DNA of 52,260 nucleotides from a virus: positions 1 to 52,260 of IMG/VR virus record IMGVR_UViG_3300030419_007568; one strand, given 5' to 3'. A program made the position numbers and the translations under genes. This document shows, piece by piece, positions 9,301-17,307 of this stretch. The notes beneath the pieces are model-generated. The model saw only the letters and a list, made by a program, of their open reading frames with translations, was not told where the DNA came from and did not search any database. Each line of letters starts with the position of its first letter. The first letter of the stretch is position 1.

Positions 9301-11224
9301 TAATTTGTGCCTGTTGGTCACCCCATTTGATCATACCAAGAAGAAAACCCCAAGATTCCTCGGTTGATGGTAGTTGATTTGCATTTGAAATTCTTCCTCT
9401 TTGTTGAGCGTTCAAAATATTATTATACTTTGAGGTGTCTATATTGCTGTGGACCATTTCTAATAGTATTTTTATTAGCGACACAGGAGAATTACCATCT
9501 AGAAGACCTTCTAATTCTTCTTTTGTACACTGGTCGGAAATATCTCGATTAAGTTGTCGTATTTGTGCTAAAGTTGGGGCTTTTCTTACTATTTTTGGTG
9601 CGTCAGATGATGGGTCGTCAAGAACTTTATTTACAATCTCTAGTTCAGAAAACATTTTCGAAAGATCTATGTACGTTTCAGATTGATCAATTAGTTCGTT
9701 TAATTGAAGCTCGCCATAGGGGAATTCAGATGTCGGGCGTCCTGTGTCTGGCTTAGATGGGTCTGGCTCAGGTCCACAACCCAAGGCGGCAGCCAGAAGA
9801 TCTTTAAGTGCTGAAAGTATAAATTGCTTAATATACTCAACTAGCATTTTTTCAATGGCTTCTGTCCATAGCGCCAACGAGTTTCTGGTCTTACCCTTGA
9901 ACTTTAAAAGGTCAAACTGGAGACCAGGGTTTGCCTCCGTTACAACCTCCCTAATAAGATTTTTAGCGCCTGGTGCTTCGTCAACAAGTGGGTCTAGAAG
10001 AAAATCACCAGCAGCTTCGCCAATAGCCTCAAGAGCACAACTGATTACTCTGTTGACTTCTGTTTCTATATCTCTGCTAATTTTAGCTGGGTCCCTGACA
10101 TAGTCATCTACATTGTTTGAATTTACTGTAATTGACCCGAATTGAAACTCGGCTTCTTCAACGCCCTCTTTTATTTCTTTCAAAGTTTCGTTGGCATACT
10201 TCGATTGTGCCAAAAACAAAAGATCCTTAGCTTTTACAATAGCGTCGGCGATTATATCTTTTTTTTCCACTTGGTTAAAAATATTAACTATGTCCCAAGC
10301 CTCTTTTATTGTTTGAGAAAGTCCAGTATCACAGGATCCCATAGCACTCCTAAGAGTGTTCGTGACTTCTTTGCCGGTAATATTGGTGGATTGTTCCAGC
10401 ACACGAGCAAGGACGCCCGGTTCTTTAAAAAGTTCTTCGTCTCCCATGGCGGCAGCCATCTTTTGGTTTGCGTTTTTTTTGGCTCCGCCCGCTGATGAGT
10501 TTAAAACGTCCTTTAGGTCTTTTTTATCATCAGGAGAAGGGATGTCGATTGTGGAAGGATATATTGAATTTCTGTTTAAATTAGGGAAAGTGTTTGCTAC
10601 CAAAAACCGTGTCCAGGGAGGAAGTTCTTTAGTTCCAGCATATCCGGCAATTGTTTTCGAATTACAAAGATATGCCATTGAGGTACTGTTTAATGCTTCG
10701 AAAGCATCATAGCTTTCATTATTCTTTATCATCCCATGTTTAGATAACCCAATCCCTTCTAAAATCAAATTACCGTTGTAAAAGACATACCTTAACACAT
10801 AATTGTTGTCAAATCTTAAGTCTATAATATCTTCTGGGTCTCCCTGTAGTCCATTGATTGTTATAAATTTGTCTAAATAACTGCCAAATGGCTCAAGGGT
10901 GGCTATTTCTTGTTCTAAATCAAATCCCGATAAATGAGAAGGAGTTATCCTAGATTTGTCAAGTATATCAGCATACCTCTTTAAAACCTTTAAAGTTTTT
11001 TCTACAGTCCTGCGAAGACTTTCCAAGCCAGACACCACAGAAATTGGCGCAGGAGGAAGCGATAAAAGCAATTTTGATATTTCTAAAGGAGATAAGGCAG
11101 GTGTCTGAGTTAAAACCGGAGGCTGAATGGTGAAATCAGAGAGACGGATGTCTCTTTCTTCCGGGGGGGCGACCTGTCCGGCGTCGCCGCCGCCACCGCC
11201 GCCGTGCTGTGGATTATAAGCCAC
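6326..11224 (-). CDS. Very large baseplate-associated structural protein (1632 aa)
   Basis: A 1632-residue protein and the largest gene in the window. It starts with GTG, supported by a GGGGGG ribosome site eight bases upstream and a one-base gap from the preceding stop. The N-terminus carries a Gly run (residues 8-13) and a Pro-rich stretch, followed by long helical, acidic segments (about residues 230-780) and then a beta-rich, aromatic C-terminal half. I recognise no domain. It lies between hub/spike genes and gp25/gp6, so a structural baseplate role, perhaps a scaffold or an equivalent of large wedge proteins such as gp7, is inferred. It might also serve as a tape-measure-like or hub component, but its low coiled-coil content in the C-terminal half argues against a simple tape measure. 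Confidence 0.7.
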   Translation of the reverse strand: MAYNPQHGGGGGGDAGQVAPPEERDIRLSDFTIQPPVLTQTPALSPLEISKLLLSLPPAPISVVSGLESLRRTVEKTLKVLKRYADILDKSRITPSHLSGFDLEQEIATLEPFGSYLDKFITINGLQGDPEDIIDLRFDNNYVLRYVFYNGNLILEGIGLSKHGMIKNNESYDAFEALNSTSMAYLCNSKTIAGYAGTKELPPWTRFLVANTFPNLNRNSIYPSTIDIPSPDDKKDLKDVLNSSAGGAKKNANQKMAAAMGDEELFKEPGVLARVLEQSTNITGKEVTNTLRSAMGSCDTGLSQTIKEAWDIVNIFNQVEKKDIIADAIVKAKDLLFLAQSKYANETLKEIKEGVEEAEFQFGSITVNSNNVDDYVRDPAKISRDIETEVNRVISCALEAIGEAAGDFLLDPLVDEAPGAKNLIREVVTEANPGLQFDLLKFKGKTRNSLALWTEAIEKMLVEYIKQFILSALKDLLAAALGCGPEPDPSKPDTGRPTSEFPYGELQLNELIDQSETYIDLSKMFSELEIVNKVLDDPSSDAPKIVRKAPTLAQIRQLNRDISDQCTKEELEGLLDGNSPVSLIKILLEMVHSNIDTSKYNNILNAQQRGRISNANQLPSTEESWGFLLGMIKWGDQQAQITIEDGGRIVPLSEEMKTRILMSTDSLNAGDERYATLELNEAKLKEYLKKLGDALGPEAVPSEPKEPSEEFCAPKDIGSAGLETPLMSYAQYSKQVEEETVAQLEQIYDLCEMINGIEFGDWGDWELFEDFEGFPVAEYWRKLLEKIAYLSKLFQLFMSDALRMSAEAAAAPKPPLPQQNNTVLYEILQGEFSNTWAKPYVVASRLPDFPGAVVPVWRMGSPNDESPGYVEFSFNNEEVFMSAVMPDADGNLISPVFLGSARLASDNAIGMEGNNFVIKGKARPDGKPAGTTFDVFTTPMANAINNAIEVSAPTTVRNRNVDGYAFPLGFGLNYTPIKDLGSYFFANGDGIAALRPYTAALSEPLFVTNGNPCPDIRKEMIAKSCMASLQARITTFMLNLGPILRAYHGFNMPDTVSMMAGYLAQKFEYETSRTGLYEIYLTSMDAVDDVYSGGVANDAGVTFQIGDRHDLRSKLDRAIELILKTMMYRVGTKTRYYSANTNIFKEREYREHFTAFADFVRRGTHNAGENRQLTAESLGGNAESPSAFSGETAGVAPKIKALHNTRYAGTDSEIWYSRDSLYYLPQPLIMGLLAIYHDHVVNIQNRLPMFKFMTGKRIAAADDTFMTAVNPDNITAFSDSYSSFPLVLSGKTYYSEREVRDEIKRLQGFWDKINDYQTMLGISVYGQGGYSGFIVAFGEETLKPSNMDPLEATASTNRDFWNTLYAFRPQGNQSILQRFQALPQSTRVTWQRHALIANYGDSNSIRAWPRDESVVEDASTGLYAKNVVFTERLRLMEHAGAQSFIDQYKISADVKENYNPYAPVDARTATGKTFLQNYISNQRTTLYNQSKIEFPVDWGVDYDPIPRWYKPKGADGQGYNGMSYPHPGMWGISGGELAFQDNYNGGPPPYGSNGFRGIDYTQDLITFGLIGHERGLVSADNLAGHFDTLDKVAISYIYYLLNYYSVKYYSSANPDDPRSDINKLREFLNEQG

Positions 11225-11225
11225 C

Positions 11226-12305
11226 TTATTGTCCCCCCTCTTCTTCGTTTGGCACGTTGGTACCCTCTAAATACACAACAAAAGTATTAAATGGAATTCG
11301 TAATCCCAGCAACCAAACACCAACACCATTGGGTGCGGAAGGACGATCAGAATCACCATATCTTGATAAAAAATTGCCCCTATCAAGAATAGAAACGGCT
11401 TGTGTTAAGTCGCTTATCTCTTTCGAGGGCAAAAAATCAATCCCTAAATAGGACAAGAGCTTGTTCACACCCTGTCCTATAAATAATTTTCTTTTTCTTG
11501 CTTGGATGGTACTATTTTTTCCTTTTTCATCAAAACTTCTTATATCTCTGTCGTTAGTTCGAACAATGTAGTACATGTTTTTGTCTCGGTTGTTAAAATA
11601 AATGACCGAGCTTTTTCTATCTGCCGTTAAGTTTTTCGTCCAGTCGTTAAAGTTTAAATCATCTGGCTGCTTGTTCATAATGCTGTTTTTCAAGTTGGCA
11701 GCAGGCTCAAGTGGGGAACCCAAAGCAGGCGAAAATGGTTGAAGCTTAAAACTTCTCCTAATTGCAAACGTTCTTGCTTGTGAAGATTGATATGGTATTA
11801 CTGTAAGTCTCATGTATGCTATATTTGGCTCATCCGAATCATTTCCTGGGTTTAGTGCTTCCTTGGTTGATAATGTGATTAACATATCTCCATTAGTTTC
11901 TTCTGTTATTCTGGTGTACATGTTTGCCAACTGATCGTTTCTTTGTTTTTCCGACAAAGGATGAAAATCAAATATAGTAATGTATTCTTCGTCATTCTTT
12001 GGGAGTGGGAGCTTTTTTATTATTGCGTTTTGCGGGTAAACGGCGGCATAAGCCATTGCATCACCAAGGGTTATTTTTTTATGCCTGTCCGTTACTGGTC
12101 CAGAGGGAACTAAATCCTCACCTATAACCGGAAACTTTCCATAGTTAATATAGGAATCGTGAATTCCTTCTATAACCCACTTATTTCTTGCGTTGGAATA
12201 ATCATAATCTCGACCGTTGCGGCCGCCAGAACCAGCAGCGGTAACCTGATCGGTAAAAAATTCAGGATGAGGATTAACTATGTTTTTATAATCTTTTTTT
12301 GACAT
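11226..12305 (-). CDS. Tail/baseplate protein of unknown family
   Basis: A 359-residue protein with no signal peptide, membrane segment or motif I recognise. It is polar and mixed alpha/beta, with a basic patch around SSTIQARKRKLFIGQG (about residues 265-285). It lies two bases from the spike-like gene upstream and one base from the 1632-residue gene downstream, within an uninterrupted tail operon. A structural role in the hub or baseplate follows from the neighbours alone. Confidence 0.6.
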   Translation of the reverse strand: MSKKDYKNIVNPHPEFFTDQVTAAGSGGRNGRDYDYSNARNKWVIEGIHDSYINYGKFPVIGEDLVPSGPVTDRHKKITLGDAMAYAAVYPQNAIIKKLPLPKNDEEYITIFDFHPLSEKQRNDQLANMYTRITEETNGDMLITLSTKEALNPGNDSDEPNIAYMRLTVIPYQSSQARTFAIRRSFKLQPFSPALGSPLEPAANLKNSIMNKQPDDLNFNDWTKNLTADRKSSVIYFNNRDKNMYYIVRTNDRDIRSFDEKGKNSTIQARKRKLFIGQGVNKLLSYLGIDFLPSKEISDLTQAVSILDRGNFLSRYGDSDRPSAPNGVGVWLLGLRIPFNTFVVYLEGTNVPNEEEGGQ

Positions 12306-12307
12306 GA

Positions 12308-13243
12308 TTAGTTTGTAGTATTATAAGGACTATTAATATAACCCTTTCCTAAAGGTGTGTAAAAATGAGTGTTATGGAGAACAATATTTGATTGATGAGT
12401 TGACAGGTCCAATACTAGTTGCGCTACATTGTTAAGCTGCGTTAAGCAATGTCCTGCAAGATCGGGCGAAGGAGAGACGGGACCACCGGCCAATGGTGCA
12501 GCAATGTGTGTATGTGCAGCTAAAGCTGCCTGAAGGCTTAGGAAGGCATTAACAAGTGAAAAAACAATCCCATTAAGGTCAGTTATCATCTTGTTCTGAT
12601 CTTTCATAGCTGCCATCAATTTTCTTCCTTTTACTAACGGTTCCAGTTCGGCACCTCTGTTTCCAGCGATAAGGTCGATGCCAGGGACAAATTTTGTTCT
12701 TATTCCTTGTGAATTAAAAATATCAGTTCCCGAAGAAACTATTTTAACCCCCTCTCTTGCAACCAGGCGGACAGCATCTGCCTTTATAACTATTCCCGAT
12801 TTGGCTACTGATGATCCTACTTTTCCGTCGTGAAGATTAAAATATTCATCAACATCTGATTTTTGACTGATGTATATTCTTGCTGCATCCAATTCCGGGC
12901 TCTTATCTGTGTAAAGAATTTTCCCTTCCTTGTCTGTACTCCTAGCCAAACGCCCGGTCATGCCTGCAATTATATCAATACACGCAGCGTGTGTGTTTCC
13001 TCGTCCACCGTAACCACTGGAACCTCCACGGGGTCGGTCTCTACCCATCATAATAAAACAATTTGACGGTGGGTGGTCTGGTAGAGCAACCTCATTACCG
13101 AAGAGTGATGGGTTTGGTATTGGTTCTATTATGTGAGAATTTAAAACGCCACTATTTTTTTGACCATAATTTTGGACGTCTGCTGCTTTTTCGAGCAATA
13201 CAGGATCGACGCCGTTTTTTGAATCTACTGGTATATTGGCCAT
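12308..13243 (-). CDS. Probable central spike / baseplate puncturing protein
   Basis: A 311-residue protein. The middle (about residues 140-210) has short repeating beta segments (GIVIKADAVRLVAREGVKIV) like those in spike beta-helices of gp5/VgrG/gpV-type proteins. The region near residues 240-260 contains an AAHTH motif followed by a PVSPSPDL segment, a pattern often seen near the C-terminus of phage spike or baseplate proteins, where His pairs can bind metal. It follows the lysozyme-bearing hub gene, matching a division of gp5 into hub/lysozyme and spike. No conventional PAAR motif was seen. The spike call is inference from composition and context. Confidence 0.5.
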   Translation of the reverse strand: MANIPVDSKNGVDPVLLEKAADVQNYGQKNSGVLNSHIIEPIPNPSLFGNEVALPDHPPSNCFIMMGRDRPRGGSSGYGGRGNTHAACIDIIAGMTGRLARSTDKEGKILYTDKSPELDAARIYISQKSDVDEYFNLHDGKVGSSVAKSGIVIKADAVRLVAREGVKIVSSGTDIFNSQGIRTKFVPGIDLIAGNRGAELEPLVKGRKLMAAMKDQNKMITDLNGIVFSLVNAFLSLQAALAAHTHIAAPLAGGPVSPSPDLAGHCLTQLNNVAQLVLDLSTHQSNIVLHNTHFYTPLGKGYINSPYNTTN

Positions 13244-13257
13244 TCTTTGCCCTTATC

Positions 13258-14601
13258 TCACTTGGGGACTTTCCCAAAAAACCAATCAGCCTCAATTCTC
13301 CTTCTTTTCATAAGTCCTCGGTTCCTTTTACCTTCGGAATAAATCCATTCTAGGAATTTGGCATGAATTTCAAATTTAGACCCACCTTTTTTAATAACCC
13401 TTATGATGCTTGCGGGTCCTTTTGGTCCCGTATTATATCCCATAGAAACTAACGCATCCATTTGATTTTGAGTAAACTTTGATGCTAAATCTTTGCCGGC
13501 AGAAGTGCGGACTTCCTCGGCTGTGATGTTTTGGAGGTAGCTTGCCAGCAATGATGCTGCTTGTGGTTCTGATATTGCCGAATACAGAGTGTTTGGAACA
13601 GCCTCTTTCCATTTAAAATTCCTTTTTCCGTTTGCGCCCCAAGTCGTAGCTTTGGGGGCAGCCTTTATTTGAGTGGTATCGGGATTGGTTTGAACCCATA
13701 AATAAGACTTCTTTGCGCCGGGATTTGTTCCGATTGTTTTAGCTCCTTGAGGCGAGCCGTCATGCAAAACATATAATAACAATCTTTTATTCCTTTCGGA
13801 CGTTAAAGTAAGTCCGTACCCTACAGCATCATGACCTGCGTCGTACCCCGCTAAAACTGTAGATATGAAGGCTTCCTTTTTCTTAACAAAGTTAATAAGT
13901 TCCTGTGAGGGTATATAAGCAGCGGGAGTTTTTACTATGTTTCCTACCGAGAATATTTTACCGCAAGCTGCTTTTGTTTGAGCCTCTGAAAACCCACCAA
14001 AAGTTGCCTTTTTTCGGCCGCCCTGAGAACCAGCACCCGGAGCGCCAGAACCTGGGACAATTCCAGACGGTGCAATATAATCAGCACAAATTCTAAATTC
14101 TTCGGAAGGCTTAAGTCCGGCAATACTAATGCCTGCTGCATAATTTGATTGCAAAATCCCATTTCCATACTCCCATGGTGTTTTCTTTTGAACATGGGAT
14201 ACCACAACATCGTCTCCTTCTTCCAATTTAGCAAACCTGGCTTTTTGTTGGCTTGTGTATACCGGATGGAGACCTATTTTTAATAAATTCTTCTTTCCGA
14301 GAGGAGTAGTCCACTGAGCGGGACCCTGGGGTATGGGTAGGTAGTCGTGCATACCTTTAACACGACACCTTACAGAAATTGGATCTTTGTTATTTTCGTC
14401 TAGAGCATTTTTTGTTGGAGATGTGAGAACTTTTGCGATGAAAGAATTGACACCATCATAAACATCATGGGTATACCTTTCTGCCAACATTTCCTTCATG
14501 GCTGCATGTGGATTGTCAACATCAGCATTATACCCTGGGCGGGCTCCGGCGCTTCTTTTAATTAATCCCACGGTAGGATTAGGATTATCCTGAACACTCA
14601 T
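13258..14601 (-). CDS. Baseplate hub protein with C-terminal lysozyme-like (GH24) domain
   Basis: A 447-residue gp5-like protein. Residues 1-170 are an OB-fold-like N-terminal region (SVRCRVKGMHDYLPIPQ). A Gly/Ser-rich linker at about 180-205 leads to a GH24-type muramidase domain at about 230-447. In that domain a candidate catalytic Glu (E243), an Asp (D254) and the GYG turn (261-263) are visible, plus the family's C-terminal pattern FTQNQMDALVSMGYNTGP and LMKRRRIEADWFFG. The Thr that normally precedes the (I/V)GYG turn appears to be Ala (A259), so activity is uncertain. Its role would be local peptidoglycan degradation during tail penetration. The start overlap with the 99-residue gene (ATGA) indicates coupling. 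Confidence 0.8.
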   Translation of the reverse strand: MSVQDNPNPTVGLIKRSAGARPGYNADVDNPHAAMKEMLAERYTHDVYDGVNSFIAKVLTSPTKNALDENNKDPISVRCRVKGMHDYLPIPQGPAQWTTPLGKKNLLKIGLHPVYTSQQKARFAKLEEGDDVVVSHVQKKTPWEYGNGILQSNYAAGISIAGLKPSEEFRICADYIAPSGIVPGSGAPGAGSQGGRKKATFGGFSEAQTKAACGKIFSVGNIVKTPAAYIPSQELINFVKKKEAFISTVLAGYDAGHDAVGYGLTLTSERNKRLLLYVLHDGSPQGAKTIGTNPGAKKSYLWVQTNPDTTQIKAAPKATTWGANGKRNFKWKEAVPNTLYSAISEPQAASLLASYLQNITAEEVRTSAGKDLASKFTQNQMDALVSMGYNTGPKGPASIIRVIKKGGSKFEIHAKFLEWIYSEGKRNRGLMKRRRIEADWFFGKVPK

Positions 14602-14897
14602 TGGTCGCCTCCTGAATTAATAATGTCGAAGAGTTCGCTTTTGTCTCTGTCCGAAAGTGATTCGAAACCTTTTTGAGCCTCTCTTTTGTGTACTAGTGTT
14701 GCTAATTTAACAAGTTGCTCATTACTCCTTTGGAGGGTTTCCACAAATTTTGCAGCGGTATTCCCAGAATCAGCGTACCTTTCCTTGGAGACATCCATAT
14801 ATTCTTTCAACTGGCTCAACAGAGTTTCTGTCTCCTGTCTATCATTATTGATATTCACAAGTGCCTGTTCTATCAAGGACTCTAGATCTTTTTTCAT
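14598..14897 (-). CDS. Small helical protein of unknown function
   Basis: A 99-residue, strongly helical and charged protein with heptad-like spacing (DLESLIEQALVNI, LLSQLKEYMDV), probably a coiled coil. It has no cysteines, signal or membrane segment. A GAGGGG ribosome site stands six bases before the ATG. It lies between the late sigma factor and the hub gene and is translationally coupled to the latter, so it could be a tail assembly chaperone or a regulatory partner. Neither is supported by motif. Confidence 0.6.
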   Translation of the reverse strand: MKKDLESLIEQALVNINNDRQETETLLSQLKEYMDVSKERYADSGNTAAKFVETLQRSNEQLVKLATLVHKREAQKGFESLSDRDKSELFDIINSGGDQ

Positions 14898-14926
14898 TAT
14901 TAACCCCTCATCATTTAAATAGGGCT

Positions 14927-15607
14927 TTAATTAATTTCTCCCCGGTTCCATTTTTCCTTAAAAATTCTAAATTTTACTCTCATTTTGTTTAAACAGCTTA
15001 CAACCTGCTTTGTATTGAGTCCTGTTATTTCCCGCATATAAAGATAAATTGCCTTCTTATTGAATATTTCTATATCATCTATGTTTTTCATAAGAAGCAA
15101 AACAGCATCCAAAACTTTCTTCTCGTTTTCTTTAAGTTTGATGTTTTGCCATCCCTCAACTTCTCGAAGCAGGAAAGCCCAAAATTCTTTCTCCTCGGCT
15201 TCAGACAAAATATCCTTACTGTCGGCATTCGAGATTTCGGCTTCTTTGATCATGCTGTCATAATTTACTTCTCGGCGGTTTTTTTGTGTTTGTTTCTTGG
15301 CTTTGTGAGTAAACCAGTTTTTGGTAACCACGGAAAAATAAGAAAAAGCTTTCGTACCTTGCTTTGGGTCAAATTTCGACAATATAGTTGTCAGCCACAC
15401 CTTGCAATCATCCTTGAGAACATCTACATTTTCAAGAGAAGTAAATTTATAAGTATAAACTATTTTATCTACTAGTTCGTTAAATGCTGGCTGTATTTCT
15501 TCAATATAAAGCTTTGATCTTATTGTGTTGTCGTTTGTTTTACAATAATCAATAATTGCTTGTTCTGTTACTTTTGTAAAATAATAGTTCTTACTCTTCT
15601 TCTTCAA
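14927..15607 (-). CDS. gp55: Late-transcription sigma factor, gp55-like
   Basis: A 226-residue protein (T4 gp55 is 185). The region around residues 75-120 (FDPKQGTKAFSYFSVVTKNWF) resembles sigma region 2 as found in gp55: a short divergent sigma-2 helix set that melts the TATAAATA box. The C-terminal lysine-rich half has a helix that may contact the clamp loader/sliding clamp system, as gp55's C-terminus does in T4. It directs host RNA polymerase to late promoters. T4-type octamers were found at 43-50 and 39915-39922, which supports the call. Its gene overlaps the upstream small membrane protein gene by 17 bases. Confidence 0.85.
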   Translation of the reverse strand: MKKKSKNYYFTKVTEQAIIDYCKTNDNTIRSKLYIEEIQPAFNELVDKIVYTYKFTSLENVDVLKDDCKVWLTTILSKFDPKQGTKAFSYFSVVTKNWFTHKAKKQTQKNRREVNYDSMIKEAEISNADSKDILSEAEEKEFWAFLLREVEGWQNIKLKENEKKVLDAVLLLMKNIDDIEIFNKKAIYLYMREITGLNTKQVVSCLNKMRVKFRIFKEKWNRGEIN

Positions 15608-15866
15608 TACTAAACCTCTCCGTCATAACACTTAGTTCTTCTGAAAAGTCTTTCGTATGTTCGAGCAATCCTTTCAATGTAGAGTCCCCGTAAAAGGTTT
15701 CTAGGTTATAGACAGTTATTAAGTGTTCTTCATATTTGTTCATATTTTCTTGGAAAATTAAAAAATTTTCCGCATGATCATTAAATCTAATGAGTAGTTC
15801 TCTAACGTACCAAACAAAGAACAAATTCAAAACTAAACTAAGCGTTAGAAAAATATACAAACTCAC
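15591..15866 (-). CDS. Small single-pass membrane protein
   Basis: A 91-residue protein with one N-terminal membrane segment (about residues 3-22, hydrophobic SLYIFLTLSLVLNLFFVWYV cut at the window of the helix) followed by a charged, helical, largely acidic cytoplasmic part containing the phrase YEEHLITVYNLETFYGD. To my recollection, small proteins with this membrane-helix plus YEEHL/FYGD layout recur beside the late sigma gene in T4-like marine phages. The function is unknown. It overlaps the zinc-ribbon gene upstream by four bases and the sigma gene downstream by 17, so it is co-translated with them. Confidence 0.7.
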   Translation of the reverse strand: MSLYIFLTLSLVLNLFFVWYVRELLIRFNDHAENFLIFQENMNKYEEHLITVYNLETFYGDSTLKGLLEHTKDFSEELSVMTERFSIEEEE

Positions 15867-16120
15867 TTTTTCCTCTCTTTCAGTTTTTTCTTATCATTTT
15901 TAATTTCTTGTTTGATTTCTTCTATTGTTTGGACAACTAATTTTCCAGATTTCTTATTTTGTTTTGTTATCCCTTTCCTGACTTTGGTGGGGATTGCGAG
16001 TTGTTTTTGTACGCAGCCTTCTTTTTTGCAAAGTTCGCAGGAAGAAATCTTCTCTTTATAAGAGTGTGTTTTTTCAAAAGTTCCGAAACATTCGGAACAA
16101 TAATAATCATACCTCGGCAT
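15863..16120 (-). CDS. Zinc-ribbon protein (FmdB-like)
   Basis: An 85-residue protein starting MPRYDYYC, the typical opening of FmdB-type zinc ribbons. Two CxxC pairs (CSEC near residue 8 and CELC near residue 29) can bind one zinc ion. The rest is a lysine-rich tail. An in-frame upstream ATG would add 21 residues inside the preceding gene, but the MPRYDYYC start is preferred because it matches the family opening and gives a 14-base overlap. It may bind nucleic acid or proteins. The function in phage is unknown. Confidence 0.75.
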   Translation of the reverse strand: MPRYDYYCSECFGTFEKTHSYKEKISSCELCKKEGCVQKQLAIPTKVRKGITKQNKKSGKLVVQTIEEIKQEIKNDKKKLKERKK

Positions 16121-16301
16121 CTTGGTCAGGTGATGCTTTGAAAGAGGTCGGTGGATTTTCAACAAAGATCTCACCTCCTTCAACTTTCAGATCCCAGTCA
16201 GCAAGAAGTTCCATGATATCTATTTCTTCAGATAAGCACTTTTGTAGTGTCATAAGAAGAGAAGTCATGGCCTGTTTTGATAGCTTGAGATTATTAGACA
16301 T
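16107..16301 (-). CDS. Small protein of unknown function
   Basis: A 64-residue, mostly helical and acidic protein with no recognised motif. It overlaps the zinc-ribbon start by 14 bases and starts one base before the stop of gmd, so it is read from the same message as both. Its spacing and clean fit between real genes argue that it is translated. Confidence 0.55.
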   Translation of the reverse strand: MSNNLKLSKQAMTSLLMTLQKCLSEEIDIMELLADWDLKVEGGEIFVENPPTSFKASPDQDAEV

Positions 16302-16302
16302 A

Positions 16303-17307
16303 TTATTCTCCTTCTGTTTTTAAAATGTATTCATAATCTTGTTCGAACATTGTTTGAGCAAGTTTTTTAAAAGTTATTTTTGGCTCCCAACCCAAAACAG
16401 TCTTCGCTTTGGACGGGTCTCCCAAAAGATAGGGAACCTCATGTGGACGAAAAAGTCTTGGGTCTATCTCCACATGCTTATTTATGTCAAGACCGGCAAA
16501 GTCAAACACTTCTTCTAAAAATTCTTTGACTGTATGGGTTTCACCAGTTGCGATCACATAATCATCCGGATTTTCTTGTTGGAGCATTAACCACATTGCC
16601 TCTGCATAATCTCCTGCGAAACCCCAGTCTCTCTTGGCTTCTAGATTACCAAGATATAATTTATCTTGCAATCCTTGTTTGATCCTGGCAGCCGCAAGGG
16701 TTATTTTTCTCGTGACGAATGTTTCTCCTCGGCGGGGGGACTCATGGTTGAATAATATACCACTCGAAACATGTAATCCGTATGCTAATCTGTAATTTCT
16801 ACAAAGGTTGTGAGCAAAAACTTTTGCACACGCATAAGGGGATGCCGGCATTAATCTAGAATTTTCGTCAAAAGGATAATTTGGATTATCCCCAAACATC
16901 TCTGACGATGAAGCCTGATAAAATCTAGACTCAGGTACCAACTCCTTGAAGGCATTCATAAGCCTCATGGACCCCATAGCAATTCCGTCAACCGTGTTTT
17001 CTGGGATATCAAAAGAGACCCTGACATGGGACATTGCCGCTAGATGATATATTTCATCAGGCTTGTATTTGTTTATTAGTTGCCATGTTCTAGATGTGTC
17101 ATTGAGATCATAATATTCTAAAATAAAATTTGGATGGTCAAAAAGGTGGTCGATTCTGTCGGAACATATTATTGAGGTTCTTCTTTTTGCCCCAACTACT
17201 TTATATCCCTTTTTCAACAAAAGTTCCACAAGATATGATCCATCTTGTCCGGTCACCCCTGTTACAAAAGCTGTCTTAGTTTTTAAATTGTTTTTCGTAC
17301 CAGTCAT
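16303..17307 (-). CDS. gmd: GDP-mannose 4,6-dehydratase
   Basis: About 334 residues. It converts GDP-D-mannose to GDP-4-keto-6-deoxymannose, the first committed step to GDP-L-fucose. It is an extended SDR with an NADP-binding TGVTGQDGSYL motif at the N-terminus, YHLAAMSHV, a QASSSEMFG Ser/Glu segment, SPYACAK (catalytic Tyr-x3-Lys) and the GMD-specific NHESPRRGETFVTRK substrate-binding stretch. The start chosen is the ATG preceded by AGGA six bases upstream, 15 codons inside the longest frame. It overlaps the fcl gene by 32 bases. With fcl next door the GDP-fucose route from GDP-mannose is complete. Confidence 0.93.
   Translation of the reverse strand: MTGTKNNLKTKTAFVTGVTGQDGSYLVELLLKKGYKVVGAKRRTSIICSDRIDHLFDHPNFILEYYDLNDTSRTWQLINKYKPDEIYHLAAMSHVRVSFDIPENTVDGIAMGSMRLMNAFKELVPESRFYQASSSEMFGDNPNYPFDENSRLMPASPYACAKVFAHNLCRNYRLAYGLHVSSGILFNHESPRRGETFVTRKITLAAARIKQGLQDKLYLGNLEAKRDWGFAGDYAEAMWLMLQQENPDDYVIATGETHTVKEFLEEVFDFAGLDINKHVEIDPRLFRPHEVPYLLGDPSKAKTVLGWEPKITFKKLAQTMFEQDYEYILKTEGE

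Noticed and set aside
9045-10712. Plus-strand open frames of 62-119 codons opposite the 1632-residue gene
   Set aside because: Low-complexity reverse-complement readings with no start signals. The minus-strand gene is long, uninterrupted and coupled to its neighbours.
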